Assembly (NCBI RefSeq): GCF_021647475.1
Contig: NZ_JAKIUR010000047.1
Span: forward strand, 1-20,597
Length of the DNA stretch: 20,597 nucleotides
From: Lutibacter sp.
GTDB taxonomy: Bacteria; Bacteroidota; Bacteroidia; Flavobacteriales; Flavobacteriaceae
Direction of reading: 5' to 3'
The notes beneath the pieces were generated by a model that ran no database searches, was not told the DNA's origin, and saw only the letters and a list, made by a program, of their open reading frames with translations. Below, piece after piece: positions 1 through 8,500 of the stretch. Each line of letters opens with the position of its first letter. Position 1 is the stretch's first letter. Made by a program: the position numbers and the translations under genes.

Positions 1-80
1 GACAAACCTGTGCAAGTAGTTAATTGTGTTGAACTTATAAGGTAATCCATATACAACTCTTTTAAGTTATTAACAGCCAT
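1..80 (-). CDS. Probable transposase, N-terminal fragment (runs off the window)
   Basis: An open frame starts at ATG 80-78 on the minus strand and stays open to the window edge (26 codons). It reads MAVNNLKELYMDYLIS and then STQLTTCTGLS. From memory this resembles the start of IS4/IS701-like transposases of Bacteroidetes, which open with a short 'LYxDYLxSS...ATGLS' segment before a helix-turn-helix region. A stop codon lies 24 nt upstream of the ATG, so the start is close to here; a TTG five codons upstream is the only other option. A perfect TAnnTTTG promoter element (100-93) precedes it. The catalytic domain lies outside the window, so the family assignment is an inference. Confidence 0.5.
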   Translation of the reverse strand, partial: MAVNNLKELYMDYLISSTQLTTCTGL

Positions 81-92
81 CAGTCTTGCTTG

Positions 93-100
93 CAAATTTA
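93..100 (-). promoter_or_regulatory. -7 promoter element TAAATTTG for the left-edge gene
   Basis: On the minus strand the sequence is TAAATTTG, a perfect match to the Bacteroidetes TAnnTTTG -7 element. It lies 12 nt upstream of the ATG at 80. No clear -33 TTTG was seen. Confidence 0.4.
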
Positions 101-140
101 ATCATTATTTTTGCGTAAGGTCAGTTAATAATAAAGAATA

Positions 141-211
141 ACGTCATGCTGAACCCGCCTGCTGCTGGCAGGTTCAGAGTGACGGACGTTATGTGTGATT
201 ACGGACAATCA
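141..211. repeat. Dispersed hairpin repeat, copy A
   Basis: This segment shares blocks with a second copy at 17099-17171 in the same orientation: CATGCTGAACC, then an imperfect inverted repeat, then GGCAGGTTCAG, GTGACG and a tail ATTACGGACAATCA (198-211). Here the stem is CTGAA (149-153) with TTCAG (173-177) and CCTGC (158-162) with GCAGG (168-172), interrupted by a bulge. GTCA (143-146) and TGAC (180-183 region) flank it as an outer pair. The GC content of the core is far above its surroundings. It looks like a REP/MITE-type intergenic repeat. The rest of 81-320 shows no gene. Confidence 0.7.
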
Positions 212-320
212 GTAATTAGTTACTATCCTAAAAAAAATAGTATAAAAATCTAAAATAACCGTAAATTAGCACGCTATGTTTTTAGATATTAATTTTATAT
301 TATTTGAAACAATCTAATTA

Positions 321-2117
321 ATGAATTACACGCACTTAGTTAAAGATATTCAACAAAACATTCTTCATTATTCTACTAAAAATGCTATTTATTATAAAAA
401 TAATTCTTTAAAAAAATGGATTGGAATTTCTTGGAATAGCTTTGGATCTCAAATTCAAAAAGTGGCGAAAGGATTACTTAGTTATGGAATAAAACCACAA
501 CAAAACGTTGCAATTTTCGCTCAAAATATGCCAGAATGGATTATTTCTGATGTAGCAATTATGAGTATTAAAGCGGTTACAGTTCCTATTTATGCAACAA
601 ATTCAACCAAAGAAACCGAGTACATTATTAACGATGCCGAAATAAGTATTTTATTTGTTGGAAGCCAAGAAGAATACGATAAATCAATAGAAATTATTGA
701 AACCTCTAAATTCTTAAAATTAATTGTGGTTTTTGATAAAAGTATCGTGATAGAACATGCCGGAAATTCAATTTATTTTAAAGATTTTATGAACCTAAAA
801 TTTACAGTAGAAATTGATAATGAACTTCAAAATAGAATGAACAACGGTAATCTTGATGATTTAGCAAGTATTATTTATACTTCTGGAACCACTGGAGAAC
901 CAAAAGGTGTAATGCTAGACCATCATAATTTTGCTGCTTCTTTAAAAGCACACGATTTTGAACTAAATGTGTCAGAAAAAGAGGTTTCATTAAGTTTTTT
1001 ACCATTAAGCCATATTTACGAAAGAAGTTGGGTGTTTTTTTGCCTTCATAAAAGAATGGAGGTTTATTTTAATGAAAACCCAAAGGAGATAGCAGAGGTT
1101 TTAAAAGAGGTAAAACCAACGGTAATGTGTACAGTTCCACGAATATTTGAAAAAATTTATGGTGCTATTCAAGATAAAAAGAAAGAAGCTACACCAATAA
1201 AAATTAAAATCATGGATTGGGCTTTAAAAATTGGAAATAAATATAACAATCAAAATTTAAGGTTAAATAAAACACCTTCAGCAATTTTAAAATTAAATTA
1301 TAAAATTGCTGATAAACTAGTACTAAGTAAATTAAGAGCAATTTTTGGAGGAAATATCAAATTTATGCCTTGTGGTGGAGCTCCTTTGTCTGCCAAAATG
1401 GTTGCTTACTTCCATTCGTTTGGATTAAACATTAAATGCGGTTATGGGTTAACTGAAACTACCGCAACAGTTTCATTATTTGGAAATACAAACTTTGAAT
1501 TTAATTCAGCAGGAAAAACCATTAAAGGTTCTCAAATTAAAATTGGAGAAAATAATGAAATTTTGGTAAAAGGGCCTGGAGTTATGAAAGGCTATTATAA
1601 AAAACCAGCTGAAACTGCTGAAGTTTTTAAAGAGGGCTGGTTTTGTACAGGAGATGCCGGGAAAATGGATGAAAATGGAAATTTGACTATAACCGATAGA
1701 ATTAAAGATTTAATGAAAACTTCTGGAGGAAAATATATAGCACCTCAAAAATTAGAAACCGCCTTAATCAATGATGCCTTTATTGAACAAATTGCTGTAA
1801 TTGGTGATCAACAAAAATATGTTACGGCATTGGCTGTGCCAAGTTTTGAAAATCTAAAAAAATATGCCTTAGAACATAAAATCACTTTTAAGAATATTGA
1901 AGAACTCATTAATCATAATCAAATAAAAGAACTTTTTGAAAAACGATTTGAAGAACTTCAAAAGGAATTTTCAAGGTTTGAAAAAATTAAGAAATTCACT
2001 TTATTACCAAAAGAATTTAGCATTGAAGCTGGAGAAATTACGGCGACTTTAAAATTGAAACGAAAAGTTATTTTAAAAAAATATAAAGCTCTTATTGATA
2101 AAATGTATAATGATTAA
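321..2117 (+). CDS. Long-chain fatty acid--CoA ligase (AMP-forming)
   Basis: This 598-aa protein of the ANL adenylating superfamily activates a fatty acid with ATP to an acyl-adenylate and transfers it to coenzyme A. The ATP-binding P-loop YTSGTTGEPKG is at residues 186-196. The adenine-binding motif GYGLTETTA is at 374-382, and TGD plus DRIKDLMKTSGGKYI at about 443-473 form the hinge and C-terminal subdomain. A terminal TLKLKRK segment (about 577-583) carries the usual catalytic lysine region. Length and motifs match the FadD15/FAA1-like long-chain group of Bacteroidetes. It is probably peripheral to the inner membrane; no signal peptide is present. It is the first gene of a co-directional set, 38 nt before rsmI. 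A loose -7-like TATTATTTG lies at 298-306. The exact chain-length preference cannot be read from sequence. Confidence 0.93.
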   Translation: MNYTHLVKDIQQNILHYSTKNAIYYKNNSLKKWIGISWNSFGSQIQKVAKGLLSYGIKPQQNVAIFAQNMPEWIISDVAIMSIKAVTVPIYATNSTKETEYIINDAEISILFVGSQEEYDKSIEIIETSKFLKLIVVFDKSIVIEHAGNSIYFKDFMNLKFTVEIDNELQNRMNNGNLDDLASIIYTSGTTGEPKGVMLDHHNFAASLKAHDFELNVSEKEVSLSFLPLSHIYERSWVFFCLHKRMEVYFNENPKEIAEVLKEVKPTVMCTVPRIFEKIYGAIQDKKKEATPIKIKIMDWALKIGNKYNNQNLRLNKTPSAILKLNYKIADKLVLSKLRAIFGGNIKFMPCGGAPLSAKMVAYFHSFGLNIKCGYGLTETTATVSLFGNTNFEFNSAGKTIKGSQIKIGENNEILVKGPGVMKGYYKKPAETAEVFKEGWFCTGDAGKMDENGNLTITDRIKDLMKTSGGKYIAPQKLETALINDAFIEQIAVIGDQQKYVTALAVPSFENLKKYALEHKITFKNIEELINHNQIKELFEKRFEELQKEFSRFEKIKKFTLLPKEFSIEAGEITATLKLKRKVILKKYKALIDKMYND

Positions 2118-2155
2118 ATTGTACTTTGTAACTTTACAGCTTAAAAAAATAAAAA

Positions 2156-2830
2156 TTGGAATCAAAATTATATTTAGTACCAACTCCCATTGGAAACCTA
2201 GAAGATATTACCATTAGGGCTATTCGAGTTTTAAAAGAAGTAGATTTAATTTTAGCAGAAGATACCCGTACCAGTGGTAAATTATTAAAACATTTTGAAA
2301 TTGTTACGCATATGCAAAGCCATCATATGCATAATGAGCATAAAACCGTTGAAAATATAGTAAATAGAATAAAAAACGGAGAATCTATAGCTTTAATTAC
2401 CGATGCAGGAACTCCCGCTATTTCAGATCCTGGGTTTCTATTAAGTAGAGCTTGTATTAAAAATGATATTGAAATTGAATGTTTACCTGGTGCTACTGCA
2501 TTTGTACCTGCACTTGTAAATAGTGGTTTACCAAATGATAAATTTGTGTTTGAAGGATTTTTACCAGTAAAAAAAGGAAGACAAACTCGGTTAAAATTTT
2601 TAGCAGAAGAAACTAGAACAATGATTTTTTATGAATCTCCTCATAAATTATTAAAAACACTTCATAATTTTACTGAATATTTTGGTGAAAACCGCTCAAT
2701 TTCAGTTTCAAGAGAATTGACAAAAATGTACGAAGAAACTTTTAGAGGAACTGTAAAAGAAACAATTCATTATTTCACTACAAAAGCACCTAAAGGAGAA
2801 TTTGTACTTGTGGTTTCGGGTAAAAAATAA
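2156..2830 (+). CDS. rsmI: 16S rRNA (cytidine1402-2'-O)-methyltransferase RsmI
   Basis: This is a SAM-dependent tetrapyrrole-methylase-fold enzyme that 2'-O-methylates C1402 of 16S rRNA at the ribosomal P site. Diagnostic motifs are LYLVPTPIGNLEDIT (residues 5-19), AEDTR (34-38) and DAGTPAISDPG (83-93). The start is TTG at 2156: an in-frame TAA sits at 2150-2152, no ATG lies between, and the conserved motif begins only four residues in. At 224 aa it lacks the C-terminal extension of the E. coli protein (about 286 aa), which is normal for Bacteroidetes. It lies 38 nt after the acyl-CoA ligase and only 3 nt before the decarboxylase, so co-transcription is likely. Confidence 0.95.
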   Translation: MESKLYLVPTPIGNLEDITIRAIRVLKEVDLILAEDTRTSGKLLKHFEIVTHMQSHHMHNEHKTVENIVNRIKNGESIALITDAGTPAISDPGFLLSRACIKNDIEIECLPGATAFVPALVNSGLPNDKFVFEGFLPVKKGRQTRLKFLAEETRTMIFYESPHKLLKTLHNFTEYFGENRSISVSRELTKMYEETFRGTVKETIHYFTTKAPKGEFVLVVSGKK

Positions 2831-2833
2831 TGT

Positions 2834-4279
2834 ATGGATAGTTTAATTACTCAAATTGAAGACTTACAAAAAATTTCACAAGAACTAAATCCTTCTGTTG
2901 AAGAAAGAGAACAAATAAATATTCAAATTCAACAGTTTGTCAATAATTTTTTTAAAAATATAGAAAATTACCCAGCTTATGTTGAAGGAAATCCAGATAT
3001 AAAGAAGTTATCAATTCAAAAAAATAAAAAAGATTTAGCGGAGTTATTGACTAATTTTAACTCAGAAGTAGTATTAAAAGGTATTAAGCCAGCTTCAGGA
3101 AAACATTTAGGATATGTTCCTGGTGGTGGAATTTACACCGCTGCTATTGGTGATTTTTTAGCTAGTGTTACTAACGAATATGCAGGCATGTATTATGCTT
3201 CGCCAGGTGCGGTAACTATAGAAAATGAGTTGCTAAATTGGATGAAATCTATTTTTGATTTTCCGAAAACAGCCGTTGGAAATTTAACTTCGGGAGGTTC
3301 AATAGCCAATTTAATTGCGTTAACAGCAGCCAGAGATAAACATCAAATTAAAAACGAAAAAATAACTAAAAGTGTTTTGTATTTAAGTCCGCAAGCACAT
3401 CATTGCATTCGCAAAGCACTTCGAATTATTGGCTTAGAAGATATTAAAATTAGCATCTTAGAATTAGATGAATTTTCTAAAATTAATACTGTTAAATTAG
3501 AAGAAAAAGTTCAAGATGATATACAAAAAGGGTTAAATCCTTTTATGATAATTGCTACCGCAGGAACAACAGATACTGGAGCAATTGATCCTTTAGCCGC
3601 AATTGGAAAAATTGCCAAGAAGAACAATTTATGGTATCATATTGATGGTGCGTATGGTGGTTTTTTTATTTTATCAGAAAAAAGAAAACATCTTTTTAAA
3701 GGAATTGAATTAGCAGATTCGCTAGTTATTGATCCACATAAAGGACTGTTTTTACCCTACGGAATTGGAGCAGTTTTAATAAAAGATAAAGAGGCTGTTT
3801 TTCATTCACATCATTACACTGCAGATTATATGCAAGATGCAATTTCAACAGATTTGCAAATAAATCCTTCGGATGTTTCTCCTGAATTAACAAAACATTT
3901 TAGAGGATTAAGAATGTGGTTGCCATTACAAATTCACGGATTAGAACCTTTTAAAGCAAGTTTTGATGAAAAATTATTACTTACAGAATATTTCAGAAAT
4001 AAATTAACCGAACTAGGTTTTGAATTAGGACCTCAACCCGATTTAACTATTAGTTATTTTTGGTATCCTTCAAAAGAAATTGATGAGAATGTTTTTAATG
4101 AAAAGCTAGTAGCATTTATTCATAAAAATGGTGATGTTTTTTTAAGTACCACCAAAATAAATGGAAAGTTTGTAATACGAATAGCTATACTTTCTATTAG
4201 AACTAAAAAAGCAACTATTGATACAGCTATTACCATGATTCAAAAATGTTTAATTCAAACTAAGGAAGCTTTTTTATAG
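2834..4279 (+). CDS. Pyridoxal-phosphate-dependent (group II) amino acid decarboxylase
   Basis: The 481-aa fold-type I PLP enzyme belongs to the aromatic-L-amino-acid/glutamate decarboxylase family. Visible landmarks are the phosphate-binding TSGGSIAN (152-159), SPQAHH (185-190) with the histidine that stacks on PLP, HIDGAYGG (269-276) with the aspartate that pairs with the pyridine nitrogen, and DPHKG (300-304) with Lys303 as the likely Schiff-base lysine. It should release CO2 from an amino acid to give an amine, but the substrate (aromatic amino acid, glutamate, aspartate or other) cannot be decided from these motifs. The start is 3 nt after the rsmI stop. It ends 15 nt before the convergent Xre gene. 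No transporter that would suggest an acid-resistance antiporter system is adjacent. Confidence 0.9.
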   Translation: MDSLITQIEDLQKISQELNPSVEEREQINIQIQQFVNNFFKNIENYPAYVEGNPDIKKLSIQKNKKDLAELLTNFNSEVVLKGIKPASGKHLGYVPGGGIYTAAIGDFLASVTNEYAGMYYASPGAVTIENELLNWMKSIFDFPKTAVGNLTSGGSIANLIALTAARDKHQIKNEKITKSVLYLSPQAHHCIRKALRIIGLEDIKISILELDEFSKINTVKLEEKVQDDIQKGLNPFMIIATAGTTDTGAIDPLAAIGKIAKKNNLWYHIDGAYGGFFILSEKRKHLFKGIELADSLVIDPHKGLFLPYGIGAVLIKDKEAVFHSHHYTADYMQDAISTDLQINPSDVSPELTKHFRGLRMWLPLQIHGLEPFKASFDEKLLLTEYFRNKLTELGFELGPQPDLTISYFWYPSKEIDENVFNEKLVAFIHKNGDVFLSTTKINGKFVIRIAILSIRTKKATIDTAITMIQKCLIQTKEAFL

Positions 4280-4294
4280 TGATTAAAAAGTAAA

Positions 4295-4489
4295 TTAATC
4301 TTCAATATCAAATAAATATTCTACAGTTACTTCAAAAAAATGAGCCATTTTTATAGCTAAAATTACTGAAGGATTAAATTTATTCTTTTCAATTGCATGA
4401 ATAGTTTGTCTAGAAACTCCTAATTTTTCTGCTAACTCTGCTTGAGTTAAATTGTGCCGTGCACGTTCTACTTTTATCAGATTTTTCAT
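4295..4489 (-). CDS. Small Xre-family HTH transcriptional regulator
   Basis: The 64-aa protein is essentially one Cro/C1-type helix-turn-helix domain: LTQAELAEKLGVSRQTIHAIE spans about residues 14-34. It ends in the FEVTVEYLFD motif seen in the YozG-like short regulators. Its start overlaps the stop of the upstream membrane protein by one base (TAATG), showing translational coupling. In this common pairing the regulator usually controls its own operon. An inverted repeat over the operon promoter (4929-4948) is a plausible binding site. What signal it responds to is unknown. Confidence 0.9.
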   Translation of the reverse strand: MKNLIKVERARHNLTQAELAEKLGVSRQTIHAIEKNKFNPSVILAIKMAHFFEVTVEYLFDIED

Positions 4490-4908
4490 TAGTCCAACCG
4501 CTTTTTAATGAAGAATATAATAAGATAAAAATACATAAATGAGATTATAAAATAATCTAAAGTTAATTTTAAACTTTCTGAAAAAGAATATAAAAGAATG
4601 GTAATAATTAAAATTACTATGGATGCTAGTTGGTACGATTCTAAACGCAATTTATTTATATAATCATCCTCTATCTTTTCTTTAGCCAACATATAAATCA
4701 ATAGTGCAACGATACTTAAAACTGAAAAAAAATGTATCGTAGTTGCTCCAAAATACGATTTAAAAATATCGGAACCTTGGTGAAATGTCTTTGTGTAGCT
4801 TGTCATATAGCCATCAATAAAATCGTCACCCCCACTTATAACGGAACTAATAAAAAATACAATTAAGCTTATTTTTTTGCTCCAATTTGGTAATATTTGT
4901 ATGTTCAT
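4489..4908 (-). CDS. Four-helix integral membrane protein of unknown function
   Basis: This 139-aa protein has hydrophobic segments at about residues 12-25, 56-74, 92-108 and 115-134, separated by short charged loops, and ends KKRLD on the probable cytoplasmic side. I do not recognise a named family. Its position directly before, and coupled to, a short Xre regulator matches the widespread membrane-protein/Xre two-gene units, in which the membrane partner is usually uncharacterised. The start at 4908 fits a TAnnTTTG element 18 nt upstream. No catalytic motif is visible. Confidence 0.8.
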   Translation of the reverse strand: MNIQILPNWSKKISLIVFFISSVISGGDDFIDGYMTSYTKTFHQGSDIFKSYFGATTIHFFSVLSIVALLIYMLAKEKIEDDYINKLRLESYQLASIVILIITILLYSFSESLKLTLDYFIISFMYFYLIIFFIKKRLD

Positions 4909-4925
4909 AAGCTATTATTTTTATA

Positions 4926-4933
4926 CAAATGTA
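4926..4933 (-). promoter_or_regulatory. -7 promoter element TACATTTG of the membrane protein/Xre unit
   Basis: This is a perfect TAnnTTTG match on the minus strand, 18-25 nt upstream of the ATG at 4908, implying a leader of about 10 nt. The element overlaps the left arm of the inverted repeat at 4929-4948. Confidence 0.55.
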
Positions 4934-4948
4934 AATAAAACTTTACAT
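4929..4948. promoter_or_regulatory. Inverted repeat ATGTAAA-N6-TTTACAT, candidate Xre operator
   Basis: There are two perfect 7-bp arms, 4929-4935 and 4942-4948, with a 6-nt spacer. The left arm overlaps the -7 element of the membrane protein/Xre unit. A dimeric Xre regulator bound here would block its own promoter. Binding is inferred from position and symmetry only. Confidence 0.45.
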
Positions 4949-5011
4949 AAAATACAATAAAATAGAATAAATAATAAGCTACTTCTCCCTTTTTTTTGAT
5001 ATTGAAACCTA

Positions 5012-7174
5012 TTATTTTTCTGAATACATTAAACTATCCTTCAAAATAATATGGTTAGAAGCATTGCCAACTAAAATATTAAATTGTCCGTCTTCAGCTT
5101 TCCAATTTTTTGAATTAATATCATAAAAAGATAAGTCATGTGGTGTTAATTCCATTTCAACCTGTACACTTTCTCCTTTCTTTAAGAAAACTTTTTTAAA
5201 CCCTTTTAGCTCTTTCACTGGTCTAACCACACTTGATTCAACATCTTGAACATATAATTGTGATACTTCTGCACCATCTATATTCCCAGTATTTGTAACT
5301 GTAAAATTTACTTTTATATTTTGATCTCCGTGAACTTCTTTTGAGGATAATTTCAAATTAGAAAAAGAAAATGTAGTATAAGATAAGCCATAGCCAAATG
5401 CATATAAAGGTCTAATTTTTTTGGTTTCATACCATCTATATCCAACTAAAACACCTTCTTTGTATTTTATGTCTAATTGTGGATATTTCATATCCATATC
5501 AGGATTCCAGGAAGTGTATAACTTAGCTTCTTTTGGTAAATAATTTGCTCCAGGAGAATCAGAGAATTGTTTTTCGATGGTAATAGGTAATTTCCCAGAA
5601 GGATTTACTTTTCCTGAAACTATTTGAGCTAATGCTGTATTTCCGTTTTGGCCAACGTACCAAGAGTAGATAATTCCTGCAACTTTATCATTCCAAGGAG
5701 TCATTTTCACACCACTACCAGAATTAACTATAACTACGGTATTTTTATTTTGAGTAGCAATGTTTAAAATTTTATTGTCAGTTTTTTTTGGTAATGCAAA
5801 AGGTTTATCCCAACTTTCGCTATCTAAAGTCCCAACACTTACTATTACTACATCAGCTTTCGCTAGTTCTTCATTTGTTGGGTTTTTACGATACATTAAA
5901 TTATCACCAAATTCAGTTTTAAATGCATCTAACATAGTGATAATATTAAAACCTTCAACTTCAGCAGAACCTAAACCGCGTGCTAGCGTTTCAACATAAT
6001 CGCCTGTTATTAAAACTTTTTTATCTTTTGAAATGGGTAAAACCTGATTGTTTTTTAATAAAACAATTCCTTCTTTGGCGGTTTGTAATGCAACTTTTTC
6101 GTGTTCGGGATATTTTGATAAATAACTTTCATCTTTAATTTTACGTTTGTCTAATCCCATTTCTAAAGAAAGAGCAATAACATGTTGTGCCATTCTATTT
6201 ATGTTAGCTTCTGACACTTTTTTTTCTTTTAATAATCTTTTTGCGTTTGATCTAACGTAAACATCTCCCATGGCTAATAAATCTGGATTATCAATATGTG
6301 CATCTCCAGGCATTTCTAAATCCATTCCAGAAGTCATTGTTTTTACAGGATTCCAAACAGACCACCAATCACTCATTACAAGACCTTTAAAACCTAACTG
6401 ACCACGAAGTAAATCATTAATTACGTATTTACTTTCGCCTGCAAATTCTCCATTTATAAGGTTGTAAGAAGTCATTACTGCTAAAGCACCTGCATCAATA
6501 CCAGCCTGAAATGCTGGCGTATAAATTTCACGTATCGTTCGTTCATCTACAATTACATTAGATCTTCTACGGTGAAATTCATTGTTATTACATAAAAAAT
6601 GTTTTAGTGTTGTTATGGTTCCAGTATTTTGATTACCAACCACATAATTTTCAATATTTCTGGCAGTCAAATAAGGATCTTCCCCAAAATATTCAAAATT
6701 TCTTCCATTTTGTGAAACTCGGTAAATATTCATTCCAGGAGCTAATAGTACCGCAATGCCACCTGCTCGGCATTCTTCGCCAACCGATTTAGCAATTTTT
6801 TGGGTTAAGGAAGGATTCCAAGTTGCAGCCATTAAAATTGGACAAGGAAAAGCTGTTGACTTTTCTAGTTGACCAGGTAATTCTTTTCTGATATGAACTC
6901 CTTGTGTGGCATCAGATAAATACAATTGAGGTATGTTGTATTTTTTAATTCCTTCTACAAAAAAGAAGTTGTGACCGCCAATAAGGCTAATTTTTTTATC
7001 AATGCTAAGTGTTTTTAAAATGGTGTCAGCTTTTGAAAGTGCATCTTCAAAACTCATTACTGGTTTAAATGGAGTAACAGATGTTTCTTTCATAGTTTTT
7101 AAATTGGTTTTGTTTGTATTTGTACAAGAAATCAATAAAAAGATTAATAATAAAGAGGTAAATAAGTATTTCAT
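5012..7174 (-). CDS. Glycoside hydrolase family 3 lipoprotein (beta-glucosidase-like)
   Basis: This 720-aa secreted enzyme has a lipoprotein signal peptide: a hydrophobic stretch followed by LLISC, with lipidated Cys17. Domains run from the N-terminal GH3 TIM barrel (about 45-360), through the GH3 C-terminal alpha/beta sandwich (about 375-600), to a fibronectin III-like domain (about 625-710). The VMSDW motif holds the likely nucleophile Asp269, and KHF at 191-193 plus the downstream HRRR are barrel motifs. It should remove terminal beta-linked sugars (glucose or xylose) from oligosaccharides in the periplasm or at the cell surface. It stands alone: no SusC/SusD pair or other glycosidase adjoins it, so the substrate cannot be inferred from context. 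A perfect -7 element lies 28 nt upstream of the start. Confidence 0.93.
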   Translation of the reverse strand: MKYLFTSLLLIFLLISCTNTNKTNLKTMKETSVTPFKPVMSFEDALSKADTILKTLSIDKKISLIGGHNFFFVEGIKKYNIPQLYLSDATQGVHIRKELPGQLEKSTAFPCPILMAATWNPSLTQKIAKSVGEECRAGGIAVLLAPGMNIYRVSQNGRNFEYFGEDPYLTARNIENYVVGNQNTGTITTLKHFLCNNNEFHRRRSNVIVDERTIREIYTPAFQAGIDAGALAVMTSYNLINGEFAGESKYVINDLLRGQLGFKGLVMSDWWSVWNPVKTMTSGMDLEMPGDAHIDNPDLLAMGDVYVRSNAKRLLKEKKVSEANINRMAQHVIALSLEMGLDKRKIKDESYLSKYPEHEKVALQTAKEGIVLLKNNQVLPISKDKKVLITGDYVETLARGLGSAEVEGFNIITMLDAFKTEFGDNLMYRKNPTNEELAKADVVIVSVGTLDSESWDKPFALPKKTDNKILNIATQNKNTVVIVNSGSGVKMTPWNDKVAGIIYSWYVGQNGNTALAQIVSGKVNPSGKLPITIEKQFSDSPGANYLPKEAKLYTSWNPDMDMKYPQLDIKYKEGVLVGYRWYETKKIRPLYAFGYGLSYTTFSFSNLKLSSKEVHGDQNIKVNFTVTNTGNIDGAEVSQLYVQDVESSVVRPVKELKGFKKVFLKKGESVQVEMELTPHDLSFYDINSKNWKAEDGQFNILVGNASNHIILKDSLMYSEK

Positions 7175-7201
7175 AATTTATTTTGTTTGAATAGCGATTA
7201 C

Positions 7202-7209
7202 CAAATTTA
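7202..7209 (-). promoter_or_regulatory. -7 promoter element TAAATTTG for the GH3 gene
   Basis: This is a perfect TAnnTTTG match on the minus strand, 28 nt upstream of the GH3 ATG at 7174 and downstream of the terminator of the preceding operon. It suggests independent transcription of the glycosidase gene. Confidence 0.5.
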
Positions 7210-7270
7210 CTAAAAATTACGCTTTTCTTTATCATTATCTAATTTGAATGATTCTAAAAATACGGATATA

Positions 7271-7311
7271 AAAAATCCGATGATAAGCAGAAGGCTTAAA
7301 ATCGGATTTTT
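7271..7311 (-). terminator. Rho-independent terminator after yqhD
   Basis: An 11-bp perfect stem, AAAAATCCGAT (7271-7281) with ATCGGATTTTT (7301-7311), encloses a 19-nt loop. A T-run follows the stem on both strands. It sits 18 nt after the yqhD stop and ends the four-gene operon before the GH3 promoter. Confidence 0.85.
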
Positions 7312-7328
7312 TTAAAGTAAGCTATTAT

Positions 7329-8489
7329 TTAATAACTCATTTCTACAATTTTTTCAACAAGTTTTGGAGTAACTTTTCCATGTTCACCAATTCCTTTCCA
7401 ACCGCGTTCTTCAAATCGTTTTGAAATAATTTCAGCGGTTCCTTTATAATCTGTTGTGTATTCTGAAAGTTTTGTTTTAATTCCTAAAGATTGAAAAAAT
7501 GTTGTTGTTTTTTTAATTCCAGCTTTTGCTTTTTCTTCTAAAGTTCCATCAGTTACCTTCCAAACACGTTCAGCATATTGGGCTAATTTTTCTTTTTTAT
7601 CTTCAAAATTTAAGGTGTAATGGCTTTCAGTAATAATTGCTAATGTACGTGCATGGTCAATTCCATACAAAGCAGTTAATTCGTGACCAATCATATGTAT
7701 TGCCCAATCGGATGGTACGCCTTGCTGAATTAAACCATTTAAAGCCATAGTACAACTCCACATAAAGGTTGCCGCAGCATCATAATCTGCAGGATTTTTC
7801 AAAATAGCTGGAGCAACTTCAATAATGGTTTGTAAAATACTTTCGGCAAAACGATCTTGTAATAATCCATTTACAGAATAGGTCATATATTGTTCTAAAA
7901 CGTGTGTAAAAGAATCTGCCAGTCCGTTTGCAATTTGACGTTGAGGAATAGATTTTACAACTTCAGGATCTAAAATCGAAAATTGAGGGAATAATCCAGG
8001 ACCTCCCATAGCGAATTTTTCTTTGGTTTCTCTGCGTGTGATTACCGCTCCAGAATTCATTTCAGAACCTGTAGCAGGTAACGTAAGTACTGTTCCAAAA
8101 GGCATTCCTTTTAAAGTCCTAATGTTTTTTGATAAAATATCCCAAGGAGTTTCTCCTTCAAATAAAGTAGCAGCCGATAAAAATTTGGTTCCATCAATTA
8201 CAGAACCTCCACCAACGGCGAGTAAAAAAGTAATATTTTCCGCTTTAATTACCTTTAACGCTTTTAATAATATTTCATATTCTGGATTTGCTGGAATTCC
8301 ACCAAATTCAACAATATTAAATTTTGAAAGTGCTTTTTTAACTTGGTCATAAACGCCATTTTTTTTGATGCTTCCACCTCCATAAAGTAGTAAAATTTTT
8401 GAGTTATCCGGAATTTCAGTAGTAAGATTTTCTATTTGTCCTTTTCCAAACAATATTTTAGTCGGATTTTTATATTGAAAATTGTTCAT
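7329..8489 (-). CDS. yqhD: YqhD-like NADPH-dependent aldehyde reductase (iron-containing ADH family)
   Basis: The 386-aa protein aligns by eye along its whole length with E. coli YqhD (387 aa): MNNF start, KILFGKG, GGGS (93-96), TLPATGSEMNSGAVI, DRFAES, and a matching tail. The metal ligands of YqhD (D194, H198, H267, H281) correspond to D192, H196, H265 and H279 here. YqhD reduces short and toxic aldehydes such as butanal, malondialdehyde and acrolein to alcohols with NADPH in the cytoplasm. It is the last gene of the tetR operon, 11 nt after the nitroreductase, and is followed directly by a strong terminator. This context supports a detoxification role. The symbol is given by similarity; substrate range in this organism is inferred. 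Confidence 0.93.
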   Translation of the reverse strand: MNNFQYKNPTKILFGKGQIENLTTEIPDNSKILLLYGGGSIKKNGVYDQVKKALSKFNIVEFGGIPANPEYEILLKALKVIKAENITFLLAVGGGSVIDGTKFLSAATLFEGETPWDILSKNIRTLKGMPFGTVLTLPATGSEMNSGAVITRRETKEKFAMGGPGLFPQFSILDPEVVKSIPQRQIANGLADSFTHVLEQYMTYSVNGLLQDRFAESILQTIIEVAPAILKNPADYDAAATFMWSCTMALNGLIQQGVPSDWAIHMIGHELTALYGIDHARTLAIITESHYTLNFEDKKEKLAQYAERVWKVTDGTLEEKAKAGIKKTTTFFQSLGIKTKLSEYTTDYKGTAEIISKRFEERGWKGIGEHGKVTPKLVEKIVEMSY

Positions 8490-8500
8490 AATATCTATTT

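Noticed and set aside
4281..4300. Short inverted repeat GATTAA-N8-TTAATC between the convergent decarboxylase and Xre genes, as a bidirectional terminator
   Set aside because: The arms are only six AT-rich pairs and there is no T-run after them.
5760..8352. Several plus-strand open frames opposite the GH3 and yqhD genes
   Set aside because: They are antisense shadows of well-supported genes and have no recognisable motifs.
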